From Paraburkholderia sp. BL21I4N1 (lineage in GTDB: Bacteria > Pseudomonadota > Gammaproteobacteria > Burkholderiales > Burkholderiaceae): a stretch of DNA of 64,000 bases. Both the position numbers and the translations under genes were made by a program. Below are positions 53,233 to 61,929 of the stretch, piece after piece (position 1 is the first letter of the stretch; each line of letters starts with the position of its first letter). Location: contig NZ_PVEN01000011.1 in the NCBI RefSeq assembly GCF_002973525.1, positions 207,286 through 271,285 of the forward strand, written 5' to 3'. The notes below the pieces were generated by a model that saw nothing but the letters and a program-made list of their open reading frames with translations, was not told where the DNA came from and searched no databases.

Positions 53233-53297
53233 TGTCTCCTCCATGTCTCCTCCTGATATGGATTCAGCCCGCTCCACATAGAGCGGGCTTTTTTTTG
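53233..53297 (+). ncRNA. Putative small RNA with anti-Shine-Dalgarno loops
   Basis: About 65 nt, bounded by a promoter-like element and a strong terminator, with no assigned gene. It carries GTCTCCTCC twice (53234-53242 and 53245-53253). The first copy looks single-stranded. The second places TCCTCCT exactly in the 7-nt loop of a 7-bp hairpin, CCATGTC (53241-53247) with GATATGG (53255-53261), one G-U pair. The terminator hairpin follows at 53266-53289. C/U-rich loops complementary to ribosome-binding sites are the hallmark of several trans-acting sRNA families (for example the CcsR/cuckoo type in alphaproteobacteria). A 12-codon ORF overlaps the hairpin, so a leader/attenuator for the VOC gene is the main alternative. 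Confidence 0.5.
53266..53297 (+). terminator. Strong intrinsic terminator of the putative sRNA
   Basis: 9-bp perfect stem AGCCCGCTC/GAGCGGGCT (53266-53274 with 53281-53289), 6-nt loop, then T8. No protein gene on this strand precedes it within 4.7 kb. Confidence 0.95.
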
Positions 53298-53414
53298 TCC
53301 ACAGTTTCCCGATCCGGCCCTTCAGGCGGGTTTCACGCCCTCCGCTCGCGCCTACGCCCTTTCTTCTACACTGGCAATTCCTCCGTTCAGCGAACCAGCC
53401 AAGGGGCGTTCGAC

Positions 53415-53840
53415 ATGAAAATCCACATTCGCGAGATCGACCATGTCGTCATCCGCGCGACGAATGCCGAGGTAATGGCGCGCTTTTACTGCGACGTGCT
53501 CGGTTGCAGCCTCGAAAAGGAACAGCGGGATCTGGGTTTGACGCAGTTGCGCGCCGGGCATTCGCTGATCGACCTGTTGCAGGTCGGCGCGCGGCTCGAT
53601 CACGCCGAAAACGGCGTGCCGGGCACGGGGAGGAATATGGATCACCTGTGTCTGCGCATCGACCCGTTCGACGCCGACGCGCTCAAGGCGCACCTCACGG
53701 GGCACGGCGTACGGCTGGGCGAACTGGGACTGCGTTACGGCGCGGACGGCTTCGGGCCGTCGCTGTATCTGTTCGACCCGGAAGGCAATATGGTCGAACT
53801 CAAAGGGCCGCCCGAAGCGACGCGTATGACGTCGCTCTGA
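53415..53840 (+). CDS. VOC-family (glyoxalase/bleomycin-resistance fold) protein
   Basis: 141 residues, one vicinal-oxygen-chelate domain pair. The N-terminal IDHVVIRATNAEVMARFYCDVLGC has the metal-ligand His, then MDHLCLRIDPFD and a C-terminal GPSLYLFDPEGNMVELKG with the Glu ligand. Family members are lyases, dioxygenases or resistance proteins; the substrate is unknown. The Met at 53415 starts the domain; the longer frame to 53232 crosses the sRNA region and is rejected. Confidence 0.88.
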   Translation: MKIHIREIDHVVIRATNAEVMARFYCDVLGCSLEKEQRDLGLTQLRAGHSLIDLLQVGARLDHAENGVPGTGRNMDHLCLRIDPFDADALKAHLTGHGVRLGELGLRYGADGFGPSLYLFDPEGNMVELKGPPEATRMTSL

Positions 53841-53856
53841 ACTTCAGACGCCGGCG

Positions 53857-54411
53857 TTATGCGTTGGCGGGTTCTTTCAACACCGTCCAGTCGATTTTCA
53901 CCGCATCGGCGTCGGCGCTGCCGAGCCAGGCTTCGCCGTCCTGCACCGTGCATTGCAGCCGCATGGTGCGGGCGGCGAGCGAGCCGAGGGCGGTGGCGAT
54001 GTCTTCGCCGAGCGACCACACCGTGACGTTGCGCAGGCGTTCCACCTTGTTACGCACGCCCTGCCACCAGATATCCGACGTGCGGCCGCCGTAGGCGATC
54101 ACGATCACCTCGTTCGAGCGGCCGCTCGCCTTGGCAATGCGCCGTTCATCCGGCTGGCCGACTTCGATCCAGGTGTCGATCGCGCCGGTCAGGTCCTTCT
54201 GCCACAGGTCGGGTTCATCCACATCCGACAAACCTTTGCAGAATTCCAGGCGTTCCTGCGCGAACAGCGCGAACGCGGCGACGCGAACCATCATGCGGTC
54301 GTCGGTTTCCGAGGGATGGCGAGCGATCGTGAGTGAATGGTCGGCGTAGTAGTGCCGGTCCATGTTGGCGATCTGCAGTTCCGCCTTGTAAATCGTCGAT
54401 TTAAGAGCCAT
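53857..54411 (-). CDS. yaeQ: YaeQ-family protein
   Basis: 184 residues beginning MALKSTIYKAELQIANMDRHYYADHSLTIARHPSETDDRMMVRVAAFALFA, diagnostic of YaeQ in order, with DLTGAIDTWIEVGQPDERRI and VIVIAYGG later. The fold is a PD-(D/E)XK nuclease-like variant. It was once linked to RfaH-like antitermination, but the function is unsettled. The frame is open 30 codons upstream without family similarity. Confidence 0.92.
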   Translation of the reverse strand: MALKSTIYKAELQIANMDRHYYADHSLTIARHPSETDDRMMVRVAAFALFAQERLEFCKGLSDVDEPDLWQKDLTGAIDTWIEVGQPDERRIAKASGRSNEVIVIAYGGRTSDIWWQGVRNKVERLRNVTVWSLGEDIATALGSLAARTMRLQCTVQDGEAWLGSADADAVKIDWTVLKEPANA

Positions 54412-54553
54412 GCCGTTGCTAAACCAGGCGCTCGCTCCACCGGAGCGAACAGAAAAAGAATCGTCGACGGCGCGTTGCCGTTTTCCGTGTTTGTTGTACA
54501 TCGCATGGTCCTCCCGCGCCGTGAGCCGGCTTCTGATACCACGGGAGAAGCAT

Positions 54554-55531
54554 TTATCGCGCCACGCCTGGCTCGAAAGCCGTGCCGTAGACCTCGCCGG
54601 CCGCGTCCCGTAAGGCGTCGAGCACGACGCAGGCTGCCGGAGAAAGGAGATGCGACTGGCGCGTGATGATACCGAATGTATCCATTCTGTACGGTAAATC
54701 GATCGGTATACGCTTCAGGACACCGTACTGTTGGTACTGACGCGCCACTTCTTCCGGTAAAACCGCCAACATGTCGCTTTGCAACAGTAAGCTCGAAATC
54801 GCCAGAAAATTGTTCGTATTCACGACGTTTTGCGGCGGATTCAGTCCAATGTGCGAAAACATCAGATCAAAGCGATGTCGCAACACGCTCCCCGGCGGAT
54901 GCAAAACCCAGCTTGCGTTGACGATTCCCCGTAGTGTCAAACCTGTCTCATTTTCGAGAGGATGGCCGGGGCGTGCGACCACGCATAGCGGTTCGTCGGC
55001 GAGCGGCTCGTAGCTGACCTCGGTCTTGAACTGGTTCTGCCGCTCCAGAACACGGCCGATCATGATGTCCAGCTCTCCTTCCGCGAGTCGCGGCAGCATG
55101 ACGTCGGAGGTTTCCACTTCGGCCCAGATCTGCAGTTGCGGGTAGCGCTCCTTCACGCGGGAGATCGCGCGCGGCACCATCGTCGCGGCGGCGGCCGCGA
55201 TCACGCCGATACGCACCTGCCCCGCCAGGCCGGCGCGCAACGCGGAAATCTCGTCGTGCGCGTGGCTCAGATTCGACAGCACCATGCGCGCGTGGCGAAT
55301 CATCACCTCGCCGTACAGCGTGGCGCGCATGCCGTGCGGCGTGCGGTCGAACAGGCTGACCTCCAGCATGTCCTCCAATTCCTTCAACAGACGCGACGCC
55401 GCCGGCTGGGTCATGCCGAGCATGTCGGCGGCTCGGCGGACGTTGCCCTCCTCTTCCATGGCCGCGAGCAGCTGTAATTGCCGCGTCTTCAGGCGTGCGC
55501 GTACGAACCAGTTCGAGTAGTTACGCGTCAT
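54554..55531 (-). CDS. gbpR: LysR-family regulator of sugar transport (GbpR-like)
   Basis: 325 residues. The winged helix is near the N-terminus (LKTRQLQLLAAMEEEGNVRRAADMLGMTQPAASRLLKELEDMLEVSLFDRT in order), followed by an effector domain with VRIGVIAAAAATMVPRA and GELDIMIGRVLERQ. It is divergent from araFGH across 246 bp, the classic gbpR (galactose/arabinose-binding protein regulator) position. The tail GEVYGTAFEPGVAR is not diagnostic. It likely responds to L-arabinose, D-galactose or a related sugar. Confidence 0.85.
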   Translation of the reverse strand: MTRNYSNWFVRARLKTRQLQLLAAMEEEGNVRRAADMLGMTQPAASRLLKELEDMLEVSLFDRTPHGMRATLYGEVMIRHARMVLSNLSHAHDEISALRAGLAGQVRIGVIAAAAATMVPRAISRVKERYPQLQIWAEVETSDVMLPRLAEGELDIMIGRVLERQNQFKTEVSYEPLADEPLCVVARPGHPLENETGLTLRGIVNASWVLHPPGSVLRHRFDLMFSHIGLNPPQNVVNTNNFLAISSLLLQSDMLAVLPEEVARQYQQYGVLKRIPIDLPYRMDTFGIITRQSHLLSPAACVVLDALRDAAGEVYGTAFEPGVAR

Positions 55532-55629
55532 GGCATGTCTCCCAGATTCCCGGACTTCCGGATGATTTGTATCGAACGGCCAAACGCCGTCCGCCGGCTC
55601 GTCAGGGCCGATCCAGGCTTCATGATGCC

Positions 55630-55645
55630 ATACCGGAATTGGTAT
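55630..55645. promoter_or_regulatory. Inverted repeat between gbpR and araF
   Basis: ATACC-N6-GGTAT in the divergent intergenic region, with a further ATACCA half-site near 55689. Probable operator for the LysR regulator, 133 bp before the araF ATG. Confidence 0.5.
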
Positions 55646-55777
55646 AGGGTTGGCCTAAAAAGGGATTGGAAAGTTATTGGGGCCGCTCATACCATTCGTG
55701 GACTTTCTGAGCCGTTCCGCTTCGCCTCGCTGCCCAAAAATCAAATCAACGCAGCATTACAACTTCAGGAGACAACC

Positions 55778-56782
55778 ATGACCCGCAAGCTTCGTCGTTT
55801 GACGCTATCCGCGATAGCCGCTGCCGCGCTCGCCGCACCCTTCGCCGCCCAGTTTTCCGCGCACGCGGATCAGCCGCTCAAGGTCGGCTTTCTCGTGAAG
55901 ATGCCGGAACAGGCGTGGTTCATCAACGAGCAGAAAGCGGCCACCGCGCTCGGTCAGAAGGACGGTTTCTCAGTGGTCAATATCGGCACGCCCGACGGCG
56001 AAAAAGTGCTGGCCGCGATCGACAACCTCGGCGCGCAAGGCGCGAGCGGCTTCGTGATCTGCGCGCCCGACGTGCGCCTCGGCCCGGCGATTCAGGCGCG
56101 CGCGAAGCGCTACAACATGAAGTTCGTCACCGTCGACGATCAACTGGTCGACTCCACCGGCAAGCCGCTGCCGAATGTGCCGCATCTGGGCATGTCCGCG
56201 TTCAAGATCGGCAATCAGGTCGGCCAGGCGATCAGCGACGAAATGAAACGCCGCGGCTGGAAACCCGAAGAAGTCGGCGCACTGCGCATCACGAACTACG
56301 AATTGCCGACCGCCAAGCTGCGCACCGACGGCGCGACGCAGTCGCTGCTGGCCGGCGGCTTCAAGAAAGACAACATCTTCGACGCCCCGCAGAAAACGAC
56401 CGACGACGAAGGCGGTTTTAACGCGTCGTCGCCAGTGCTGGCGCAACATCCGAACATCAAAAAGTGGGTGATCTTCGCGCTCAACGAGGAAAGCGTGCTG
56501 GGCGGCGTGCGCGCGACCGAGCAACTGCATATTCCGGCGGCGGACGTGATCGGCGTCGGCATCAACGGCGCGGGCGAAGCCTTCGCCGAATTCCAGAAGA
56601 AAGAGCCGACGGGCTTCTACGGCACGATCGCCGTGAGCTCGACAATGCACGGTAAGGAAAGCACGGAGAACCTCGTCGAGTGGATCAAGGACGGCAAGCA
56701 GCCGCCCGCCGATACGCAAACCACCGGCAAGCTGATGGTGCGCGGCAACTGGCAGGACGTGCGCAAGGAACTCGGCATTTAA
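55778..56782 (+). CDS. araF: Arabinose-type ABC sugar-binding protein AraF
   Basis: 334 residues. The signal peptide is about 1-30 (cleavage near AHA|DQ) and the Peripla_BP_4 fold starts LKVGFLVKMPEQAWFINEQKAA. AraF-specific sequence includes NIGTPDGEKVLAAIDNLGAQGASGFVICAPDVRLGPAI and VDDQLVDSTGKPLPNVPHLGMSAFKIG in order. It binds L-arabinose (D-galactose and D-fucose also fit this subfamily). AGGAGACAACC precedes the ATG; the upstream frame is noncoding. Confidence 0.94.
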   Translation: MTRKLRRLTLSAIAAAALAAPFAAQFSAHADQPLKVGFLVKMPEQAWFINEQKAATALGQKDGFSVVNIGTPDGEKVLAAIDNLGAQGASGFVICAPDVRLGPAIQARAKRYNMKFVTVDDQLVDSTGKPLPNVPHLGMSAFKIGNQVGQAISDEMKRRGWKPEEVGALRITNYELPTAKLRTDGATQSLLAGGFKKDNIFDAPQKTTDDEGGFNASSPVLAQHPNIKKWVIFALNEESVLGGVRATEQLHIPAADVIGVGINGAGEAFAEFQKKEPTGFYGTIAVSSTMHGKESTENLVEWIKDGKQPPADTQTTGKLMVRGNWQDVRKELGI

Positions 56783-56878
56783 GCGGGTTTCGCGTTCGCA
56801 CGCGGTGGGCCGTTTCGCGCCAGGACGCGAGCGCGGCCCGCCCAGCTTGTTTATCAGTTCGAGGTTTCGAGGTTTTCG

Positions 56879-58447
56879 ATGACGGCTTCACCCAGTGAGT
56901 CTCACCTCGGCGAGACAGCGCTGCCGACGCAAGCGCCCTCGCCCGCAACGGCATTGGCCTCCTCGCGTCCTTATCTGCGACTCGACGGTATTACCGTGCG
57001 CTTTCCCGGCGTGCTCGCGCTCGATCAGGTTTCGCTCGAAGTGCGACGCGGCGAGGTGCACGGTTTGATGGGCGAAAACGGCGCCGGCAAATCGACGCTG
57101 CTCAAGGTGCTGTCCGGTGTGAATCAACCGGCTGCGGGTACGTTGTCGCTCGACGGCGTCGAGCAGCAATTCACGACGACGAAAGCGGCCATTGCGGCGG
57201 GCGTGGCCATCATCTACCAGGAACTGCATCTGGTGCCCGAGCTGACCGTCGCGGAAAACCTGATGCTCGGCGCACTGCCCAATCGTTTCGGCGTGCTCGA
57301 CGAAAAGGCGCTGGTGGCGCGGGCGGTACGCGAACTCGAACGGCTCGGCGAGAAAATCGATCCGTCGCAACAGGTGAAGAATCTGTCGATCGGCCAGCGG
57401 CAAATGATCGAGATCGGCAAGGCGCTGATGCGCGACGCGCGCGTGATCGCGTTCGACGAACCGACCAGTTCGCTGTCGTCGCGCGAAACCACGCAACTGT
57501 TCCGGATCATTCGCGCATTGAAGGCCGAAGGCCGGGCGATTATCTACGTCACGCATCGCATGGACGAAGTTTACGAGCTTTGTGATCGCGTGACGGTGTT
57601 CCGCGACGGCCGTCGCATCGAGACGTTCGACGCCGGCGAAGGACTCGATCGCGATCGCCTGATCAGTTGCATGGTGGGCCGCTCGATTGCCGACGTGTAC
57701 GGTTACCGCTCGCGCGAACTCGGCGACGTGCAGCTCGATGTCAAAGGCGTGATGGGACGCGGCCTGCGTGAACCGGCTTCGTTCGCCGCGCGTCGCGGTG
57801 AAATCGTCGGCTTCTTCGGCCTCGTCGGCGCGGGGCGTTCCGAGTTGATGAAGCTGATCTACGGCGCGGTCAAACCCACCGCGGGCGACATCACGCTCAA
57901 GGGAAAACCGGTGCGCTTCGGCACACCACGCGACGCCGTGCGCGCCGGTGTCGCGCTATGTCCGGAAGACCGCAAGCAGGAAGGCATCGTCTCGATCGCG
58001 TCGGTGTCGGACAACCTCAACATCAGTTGCCGTCGTCACTTCAGCCGCTTCAACGTGCTCAACCGTCGCAAGGAAGCGCAGACCGCGAAAACCTTCATCG
58101 GCAAGCTCGCGATCAAGACGCGTAATGGCGACACGCCGATCGGCACGCTGTCCGGCGGCAATCAGCAGAAGGTGATTCTGTCGCGCTGGCTCGCGGAAGA
58201 GATCGACGTGTTTCTGATGGACGAACCCACGCGCGGTATCGACGTCGGCGCGCGCAGCGAAATCTACGGCTTGCTGTATGGCCTCGCCGAAGCGGGCCGC
58301 ACGGTGATCGTCGTGTCGAGCGATCTCGCCGAAGTGATCGGCGTGGCCGATCGCGTGATCGTGATGAAGGAAGGCCGCATTGTCGGCGATCTGCCGAAGG
58401 CGCAGGCCACGCCCGACGCGTTAATCAAGCTCGCGCTGCCACGCTGA
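56879..58447 (+). CDS. araG: Arabinose ABC importer ATP-binding protein AraG
   Basis: 522 residues with two ABC domains in tandem. The first has Walker A GENGAGKST, signature LSIGQRQMIEIGKAL and Walker B VIAFDEPTSSLS. The second has GLVGAGRSE (degenerate Walker A, normal for sugar ATPases), signature LSGGNQQKVILSRWL and VFLMDEPTRGIDVGA. A 35-residue N-terminal extension is Ser/Ala/Pro-rich. It powers the AraFGH importer; 96 bp after araF. Confidence 0.95.
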   Translation: MTASPSESHLGETALPTQAPSPATALASSRPYLRLDGITVRFPGVLALDQVSLEVRRGEVHGLMGENGAGKSTLLKVLSGVNQPAAGTLSLDGVEQQFTTTKAAIAAGVAIIYQELHLVPELTVAENLMLGALPNRFGVLDEKALVARAVRELERLGEKIDPSQQVKNLSIGQRQMIEIGKALMRDARVIAFDEPTSSLSSRETTQLFRIIRALKAEGRAIIYVTHRMDEVYELCDRVTVFRDGRRIETFDAGEGLDRDRLISCMVGRSIADVYGYRSRELGDVQLDVKGVMGRGLREPASFAARRGEIVGFFGLVGAGRSELMKLIYGAVKPTAGDITLKGKPVRFGTPRDAVRAGVALCPEDRKQEGIVSIASVSDNLNISCRRHFSRFNVLNRRKEAQTAKTFIGKLAIKTRNGDTPIGTLSGGNQQKVILSRWLAEEIDVFLMDEPTRGIDVGARSEIYGLLYGLAEAGRTVIVVSSDLAEVIGVADRVIVMKEGRIVGDLPKAQATPDALIKLALPR

Positions 58448-58511
58448 CGGCAAGCGGCTGTCGCGACGAAACAAAGCAAGCGCATCACGCCATTGAAACG
58501 GAACACACATT

Positions 58512-59516
58512 ATGCAGACACCTTCAACCGACACCTCGACCTCCCCCGTCGCTTCCGCGGGTCTTAGCGCGCGTGCCGCGCGCACCTGGGATCTGATCAA
58601 CAAGTCCGGCATCGTGATGGTGTTCGTGATTCTGTTCGCGGTGCTGTCATTTACGGTGCCGGATTTTCTGAGTTCGCGAAACATCCAGGGGCTGCTGCTC
58701 TCCGTCACGCTGATCGGCTCGATCTCCGTGACGATGATGTTCGTGCTTGCGCTTGGCGAAGTAGATCTGTCGGTGGCGTCGATCGTTGCATTCGCGGGCG
58801 TGGTGGCGTCCACGCTGATTACCGCGACGCACAGCGTGACGCTCGGCATTGCGGCCGGCGTGCTGGCGGGTGGCGCGGTCGGGCTGGTGAACGGTGTGCT
58901 GGTCGCGCGTTTCAAGATCAACTCGTTAATCGTCACCCTTGCCATGATGGAGGTGGTGCGCGGCCTTGCCTACATCACGTCGAACGGCGACGCGGTGATG
59001 ATTTCCGAAGAGCGTTTCTTCGATCTGGGCGGCGGCGCATTCCTTGGTATTTCGTACCCGATCTGGAGCAACATCGTCGGCTTCGTGCTGTTCGGATTCC
59101 TGCTGAAGAAAACCGTGTTCGGCAAGAACGTGCTGGCGGTCGGCGGCAATAGCGAGGCGGCGTCGCTGGCGGGCTTGCCGGTCACGCGGATCAAGATCAC
59201 AGTGTTCGTATTGCAAGGCCTCGTCACCGGTTTTGCGGGCGTGATGCTGGCGTCGCGCATGAGTCTGGGTGACCCGAAAACTTCGGTCGGGCTCGAACTG
59301 GGCGTGATTTCCGCGTGTGTGCTCGGCGGCGTGTCGCTAACGGGCGGCGTCGCGACGATTTCCGGTGTGCTGGTCGGCGTGCTGATCATGGGCTCGGTGC
59401 AGGACGCCATGAGCCTGATGAACGTGCCGACCTTTTATCAGTACCTGATTCGCGGCGGGATTCTGCTGCTCGCGGTGCTGTTCGATCAGTTCCGCCGCAG
59501 CAAGCGCGTGCAGTGA
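58512..59516 (+). CDS. araH: Arabinose ABC importer permease AraH
   Basis: 334 residues, BPD_transp_2 family with about 8-10 TM segments. DLINKSGIVMVFVILFAVLSFTVPDFLS opens the first helices; LALGEVDLSVASIVAFAGVVAS is the sugar-permease signature. Then GVLVARFKINSLIVTLAMMEVVRGLAY, and the EAA-like loop GNSEAASLAGLPVTRIK contacts AraG. The homodimeric membrane channel of the importer. Confidence 0.95.
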   Translation: MQTPSTDTSTSPVASAGLSARAARTWDLINKSGIVMVFVILFAVLSFTVPDFLSSRNIQGLLLSVTLIGSISVTMMFVLALGEVDLSVASIVAFAGVVASTLITATHSVTLGIAAGVLAGGAVGLVNGVLVARFKINSLIVTLAMMEVVRGLAYITSNGDAVMISEERFFDLGGGAFLGISYPIWSNIVGFVLFGFLLKKTVFGKNVLAVGGNSEAASLAGLPVTRIKITVFVLQGLVTGFAGVMLASRMSLGDPKTSVGLELGVISACVLGGVSLTGGVATISGVLVGVLIMGSVQDAMSLMNVPTFYQYLIRGGILLLAVLFDQFRRSKRVQ

Positions 59517-59555
59517 CGCACGCCCTGCTCCCCCTCTTTGCCAACAGGAGATTTC

Positions 59556-61289
59556 ATGGCTGATTCGAACCAGACTAAAAAGCCGCTACGCAGCCAGGCG
59601 TGGTTCGGCCTCAAGGACCGCGACGGTTTTCTGCATCGCTCGTGGATGAAGAACCAGGGCATTCCGCACGACGAGTTCGACGGGCGTCCGGTGATCGGTA
59701 TCTGCAATACGTGGTCGGAGCTGACGCCATGCAACGCGCACTTTCGCGAGCTCGCGGAGTACGTGAAAAAAGGCGTACACGAAGCGGGCGGCCTGCCGCT
59801 CGAGTTTCCGGTGATGTCGCTCGGCGAGACCAATTTGCGGCCCACCGCGATGCTGTTTCGCAACCTCGCGTCGATGGACGTCGAGGAGTCGATTCGCGGC
59901 AATCCGATGGATGGCGTGATCCTGCTGGTCGGCTGCGATAAGACCACGCCCGCGCTGTTGATGGGCGCCGCGTCGTGCAATCTGCCGGCGCTGGCGGTGT
60001 CGGGTGGGCCGATGCTCAACGGTCGGTTTCGCGGCAAACATATCGGCTCGGGCACGGGCGTCTGGCAGATGTCGGAGGAAGTACGCGCCGGCTCGATGAC
60101 GCAGGAAGAATTCACCGAAGCCGAGTCGTGCATGAACCGCTCGCGCGGCCATTGCATGACGATGGGCACGGCGTCGACGATGGCCTCGATGGTCGAATCG
60201 CTCGGCATGGGCTTGCCGCACAACGCGGCGATTCCCGCCGTCGACGCGCGCCGTCAGGTGCTCGCGCATCTGGCGGGCCGACGTATCGTCGACATGGTTC
60301 GGGAGGACCTGACCATGGACAAGATCCTCACGCGCCAGGCGTTCGAAAACGCGATTCGCACGAACGCGGCGATCGGCGGATCGACCAATGCGGTCGTGCA
60401 TCTGATCGCGCTGGCCAAACGCATTGGCGTGACGTTGTCGCTGGAGGATTGGGAGCTGGGTTCGAACGTGCCGTGTCTGGTGAATCTGCAGCCCTCGGGT
60501 GAATATCTGATGGAGGATTTTTACTACGCGGGCGGCTTGCCGGCGGTGTTGAAGCAGATGGGCGAGCAAGGCTTGCTGCATCGCGAGGCGCTGACCGTGA
60601 ACGGTAAAACGATCTGGGACAACGTGCGCAACGCGCCGAATCACGACGAAAAAGTCATCACCACGTTCGCCGAGCCGTTCAAGCCGAAGGCCGGTATCGC
60701 CGTGCTCAAGGGCAACCTCGCGCCGAATGGCGCGGTGATCAAGCCGTCCGCGGCGACTGCGGCGTTGCTCAAGCATCGCGGCCGCGCAGTGGTGTTCGAG
60801 AACATCGAGGAACTGCACGCGAAGATCGACGACGAGTCGCTCGATATCGACGAGCATTGCATCATGGTGCTCAAGGGTGCGGGCCCGAAGGGCTATCCGG
60901 GCTTCGCGGAAGTCGGCAACATGCCGCTGCCGAAAAAGGTGCTGCAGAAAGGCATCACGGACATGGTGCGGATTTCCGACGGTCGCATGAGCGGCACGGC
61001 CTACGGCGCGGTGGTGCTGCACGTGTCGCCGGAAGCGGCCGCGGGCGGTCCGCTCGCGTTCGTGCAAACCGGCGACATGATCGAGCTGGACGTCGAAGCG
61101 CGCCGTCTGCACCTCGACGTTTCCGACGACGAACTCGCCCGCCGACGCGCCGCGTGGCAGCCGCCGGAGCTACCCAAACGCGGCTACTACAAGCTCTATG
61201 TCGAACATGTGCTGCAAGCGGATCAGGGCGCGGATCTGGACTTCCTCGTCGGTTCGAGCGGCGCGCCGGTGCCGCGCGATTCGCATTGA
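59556..61289 (+). CDS. IlvD/Edd-family sugar-acid dehydratase, probable L-arabinonate dehydratase
   Basis: 577 residues, Fe-S dehydratase of the pentonate branch. It opens RSQAWFGLKDRDGFLHRSWMKNQG, then ICNTWSELTPCNAHFRELAEYVK, GCDKTTPALLMGAASCNLPA and SRGHCMTMGTAST carry the cluster and metal ligands (Cys71-, Cys140- and Cys208-type positions), and MVRISDGRMSGTAYGAVVLHVSPEAAAGG is the catalytic Ser block. It follows the importer genes directly, so it most likely dehydrates L-arabinonate to 2-keto-3-deoxy-L-arabinonate in the oxidative (non-phosphorylating) arabinose route. Branched-chain DHAD is less likely. AGGAG precedes the ATG. Confidence 0.88.
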   Translation: MADSNQTKKPLRSQAWFGLKDRDGFLHRSWMKNQGIPHDEFDGRPVIGICNTWSELTPCNAHFRELAEYVKKGVHEAGGLPLEFPVMSLGETNLRPTAMLFRNLASMDVEESIRGNPMDGVILLVGCDKTTPALLMGAASCNLPALAVSGGPMLNGRFRGKHIGSGTGVWQMSEEVRAGSMTQEEFTEAESCMNRSRGHCMTMGTASTMASMVESLGMGLPHNAAIPAVDARRQVLAHLAGRRIVDMVREDLTMDKILTRQAFENAIRTNAAIGGSTNAVVHLIALAKRIGVTLSLEDWELGSNVPCLVNLQPSGEYLMEDFYYAGGLPAVLKQMGEQGLLHREALTVNGKTIWDNVRNAPNHDEKVITTFAEPFKPKAGIAVLKGNLAPNGAVIKPSAATAALLKHRGRAVVFENIEELHAKIDDESLDIDEHCIMVLKGAGPKGYPGFAEVGNMPLPKKVLQKGITDMVRISDGRMSGTAYGAVVLHVSPEAAAGGPLAFVQTGDMIELDVEARRLHLDVSDDELARRRAAWQPPELPKRGYYKLYVEHVLQADQGADLDFLVGSSGAPVPRDSH

Positions 61290-61353
61290 TCGACGTGACG
61301 TGCTGCCTGGCGAATTGATGGATTGAACCTGCGCTTTGCGAGAAGGCGTACTG

Positions 61354-61388
61354 CCGATGCCGGCCGATAGGCCGCATCGGTTTTTTTT
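61354..61388 (+). terminator. Terminator of the ara operon
   Basis: CCGATGC/GCATCGG (61354-61360 with 61374-61380) plus inner GGCC/GGCC with one bulged C, then T8. Confidence 0.92.
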
Positions 61389-61435
61389 CGTGCGCGTCCG
61401 CTTCGGCTTCGAATTAGCAGCCCGTAAAGGTCCTG

Positions 61436-61481
61436 CGCAAAAAATAAATCGGCCAGGCACATAATGCCCGGCCGATTTATG
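61436..61481 (-). terminator. Terminator of the - strand secreted protein gene
   Basis: Long hairpin with 11-bp arms ATAAATCGGCC/GGCCGATTTAT (61444-61454 with 61470-61480) and an inner GGCA/TGCC helix; the - strand continues with TTTTTTGCG. Confidence 0.8.
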
Positions 61482-61590
61482 ACTCGCAGGTCCACCGCCT
61501 CCGGCTTTTATCAGTCAGAGAATCTGATTTTATACACAGCAACTCATTCCGGCGCGAGGCCGGAATGACGGCGTTCAGCTTATTTTCAGT

Positions 61591-61929
61591 TTATTGTTTG
61601 ATAAAGCGATCGTTTGCCCAGAGGCCTTCCGTATCGCTATTGCCGGAATTCACGAATTCCACGTCGTGGCCGACTACGCGCACCACGCGGAAGCTCGAAT
61701 TTTCCGGTGTCGAAACGCATTGATATCCGGAGAAGAATTCCTGCATCTTCTGCTGTTCGCCAGCCTGGGCATGCACGTCGGCGGCGTCGAGTTTATCTTT
61801 CGACAAACAGCCGTACGCATTGGCTTTGAACTGGATGGTTTGCTGCGGCTTGATCATGACGTCTTGCGCCTGAACAGTCGCGGCAGCCAAACCCGCTATG
61901 GCGAAAACAAGGGCGATTCGCGTTTTCAT
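61591..61929 (-). CDS. Secreted protein of unknown function
   Basis: 112 residues. Signal peptide MKTRIALVFAIAGLAAATVQAQ (cleavage about 20-22) and a small mature domain with two Cys (GCLSKDK and GYQCVST) likely disulphide-linked, then VVRVVGHDVEFVNSGNSDTEGLWANDRFI. GGAGGAAAAT precedes the ATG and a strong terminator follows, so the gene looks real. No family recognised. Confidence 0.75.
   Translation of the reverse strand: MKTRIALVFAIAGLAAATVQAQDVMIKPQQTIQFKANAYGCLSKDKLDAADVHAQAGEQQKMQEFFSGYQCVSTPENSSFRVVRVVGHDVEFVNSGNSDTEGLWANDRFIKQ

Larger units (their letters stand above)
53021..53414. other. Intergenic region between ada and VOC gene
   Basis: 394 bp holding the ada promoter region (left) and, on the + strand, the putative small RNA described at 53233-53297. 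The remaining part to 53414 shows no other clear feature. Confidence 0.5.
61290..61590. other. Convergent intergenic region with two terminators
   Basis: 301 bp between the dehydratase and a convergent secreted protein gene. It contains one terminator for each strand; no gene seen. Confidence 0.7.

Noticed and set aside
61444..61480. Long hairpin considered as a separate regulatory or mobile repeat
   Set aside because: It is followed on the - strand by a T-run and sits just after a - strand stop, so terminator is the simpler reading.
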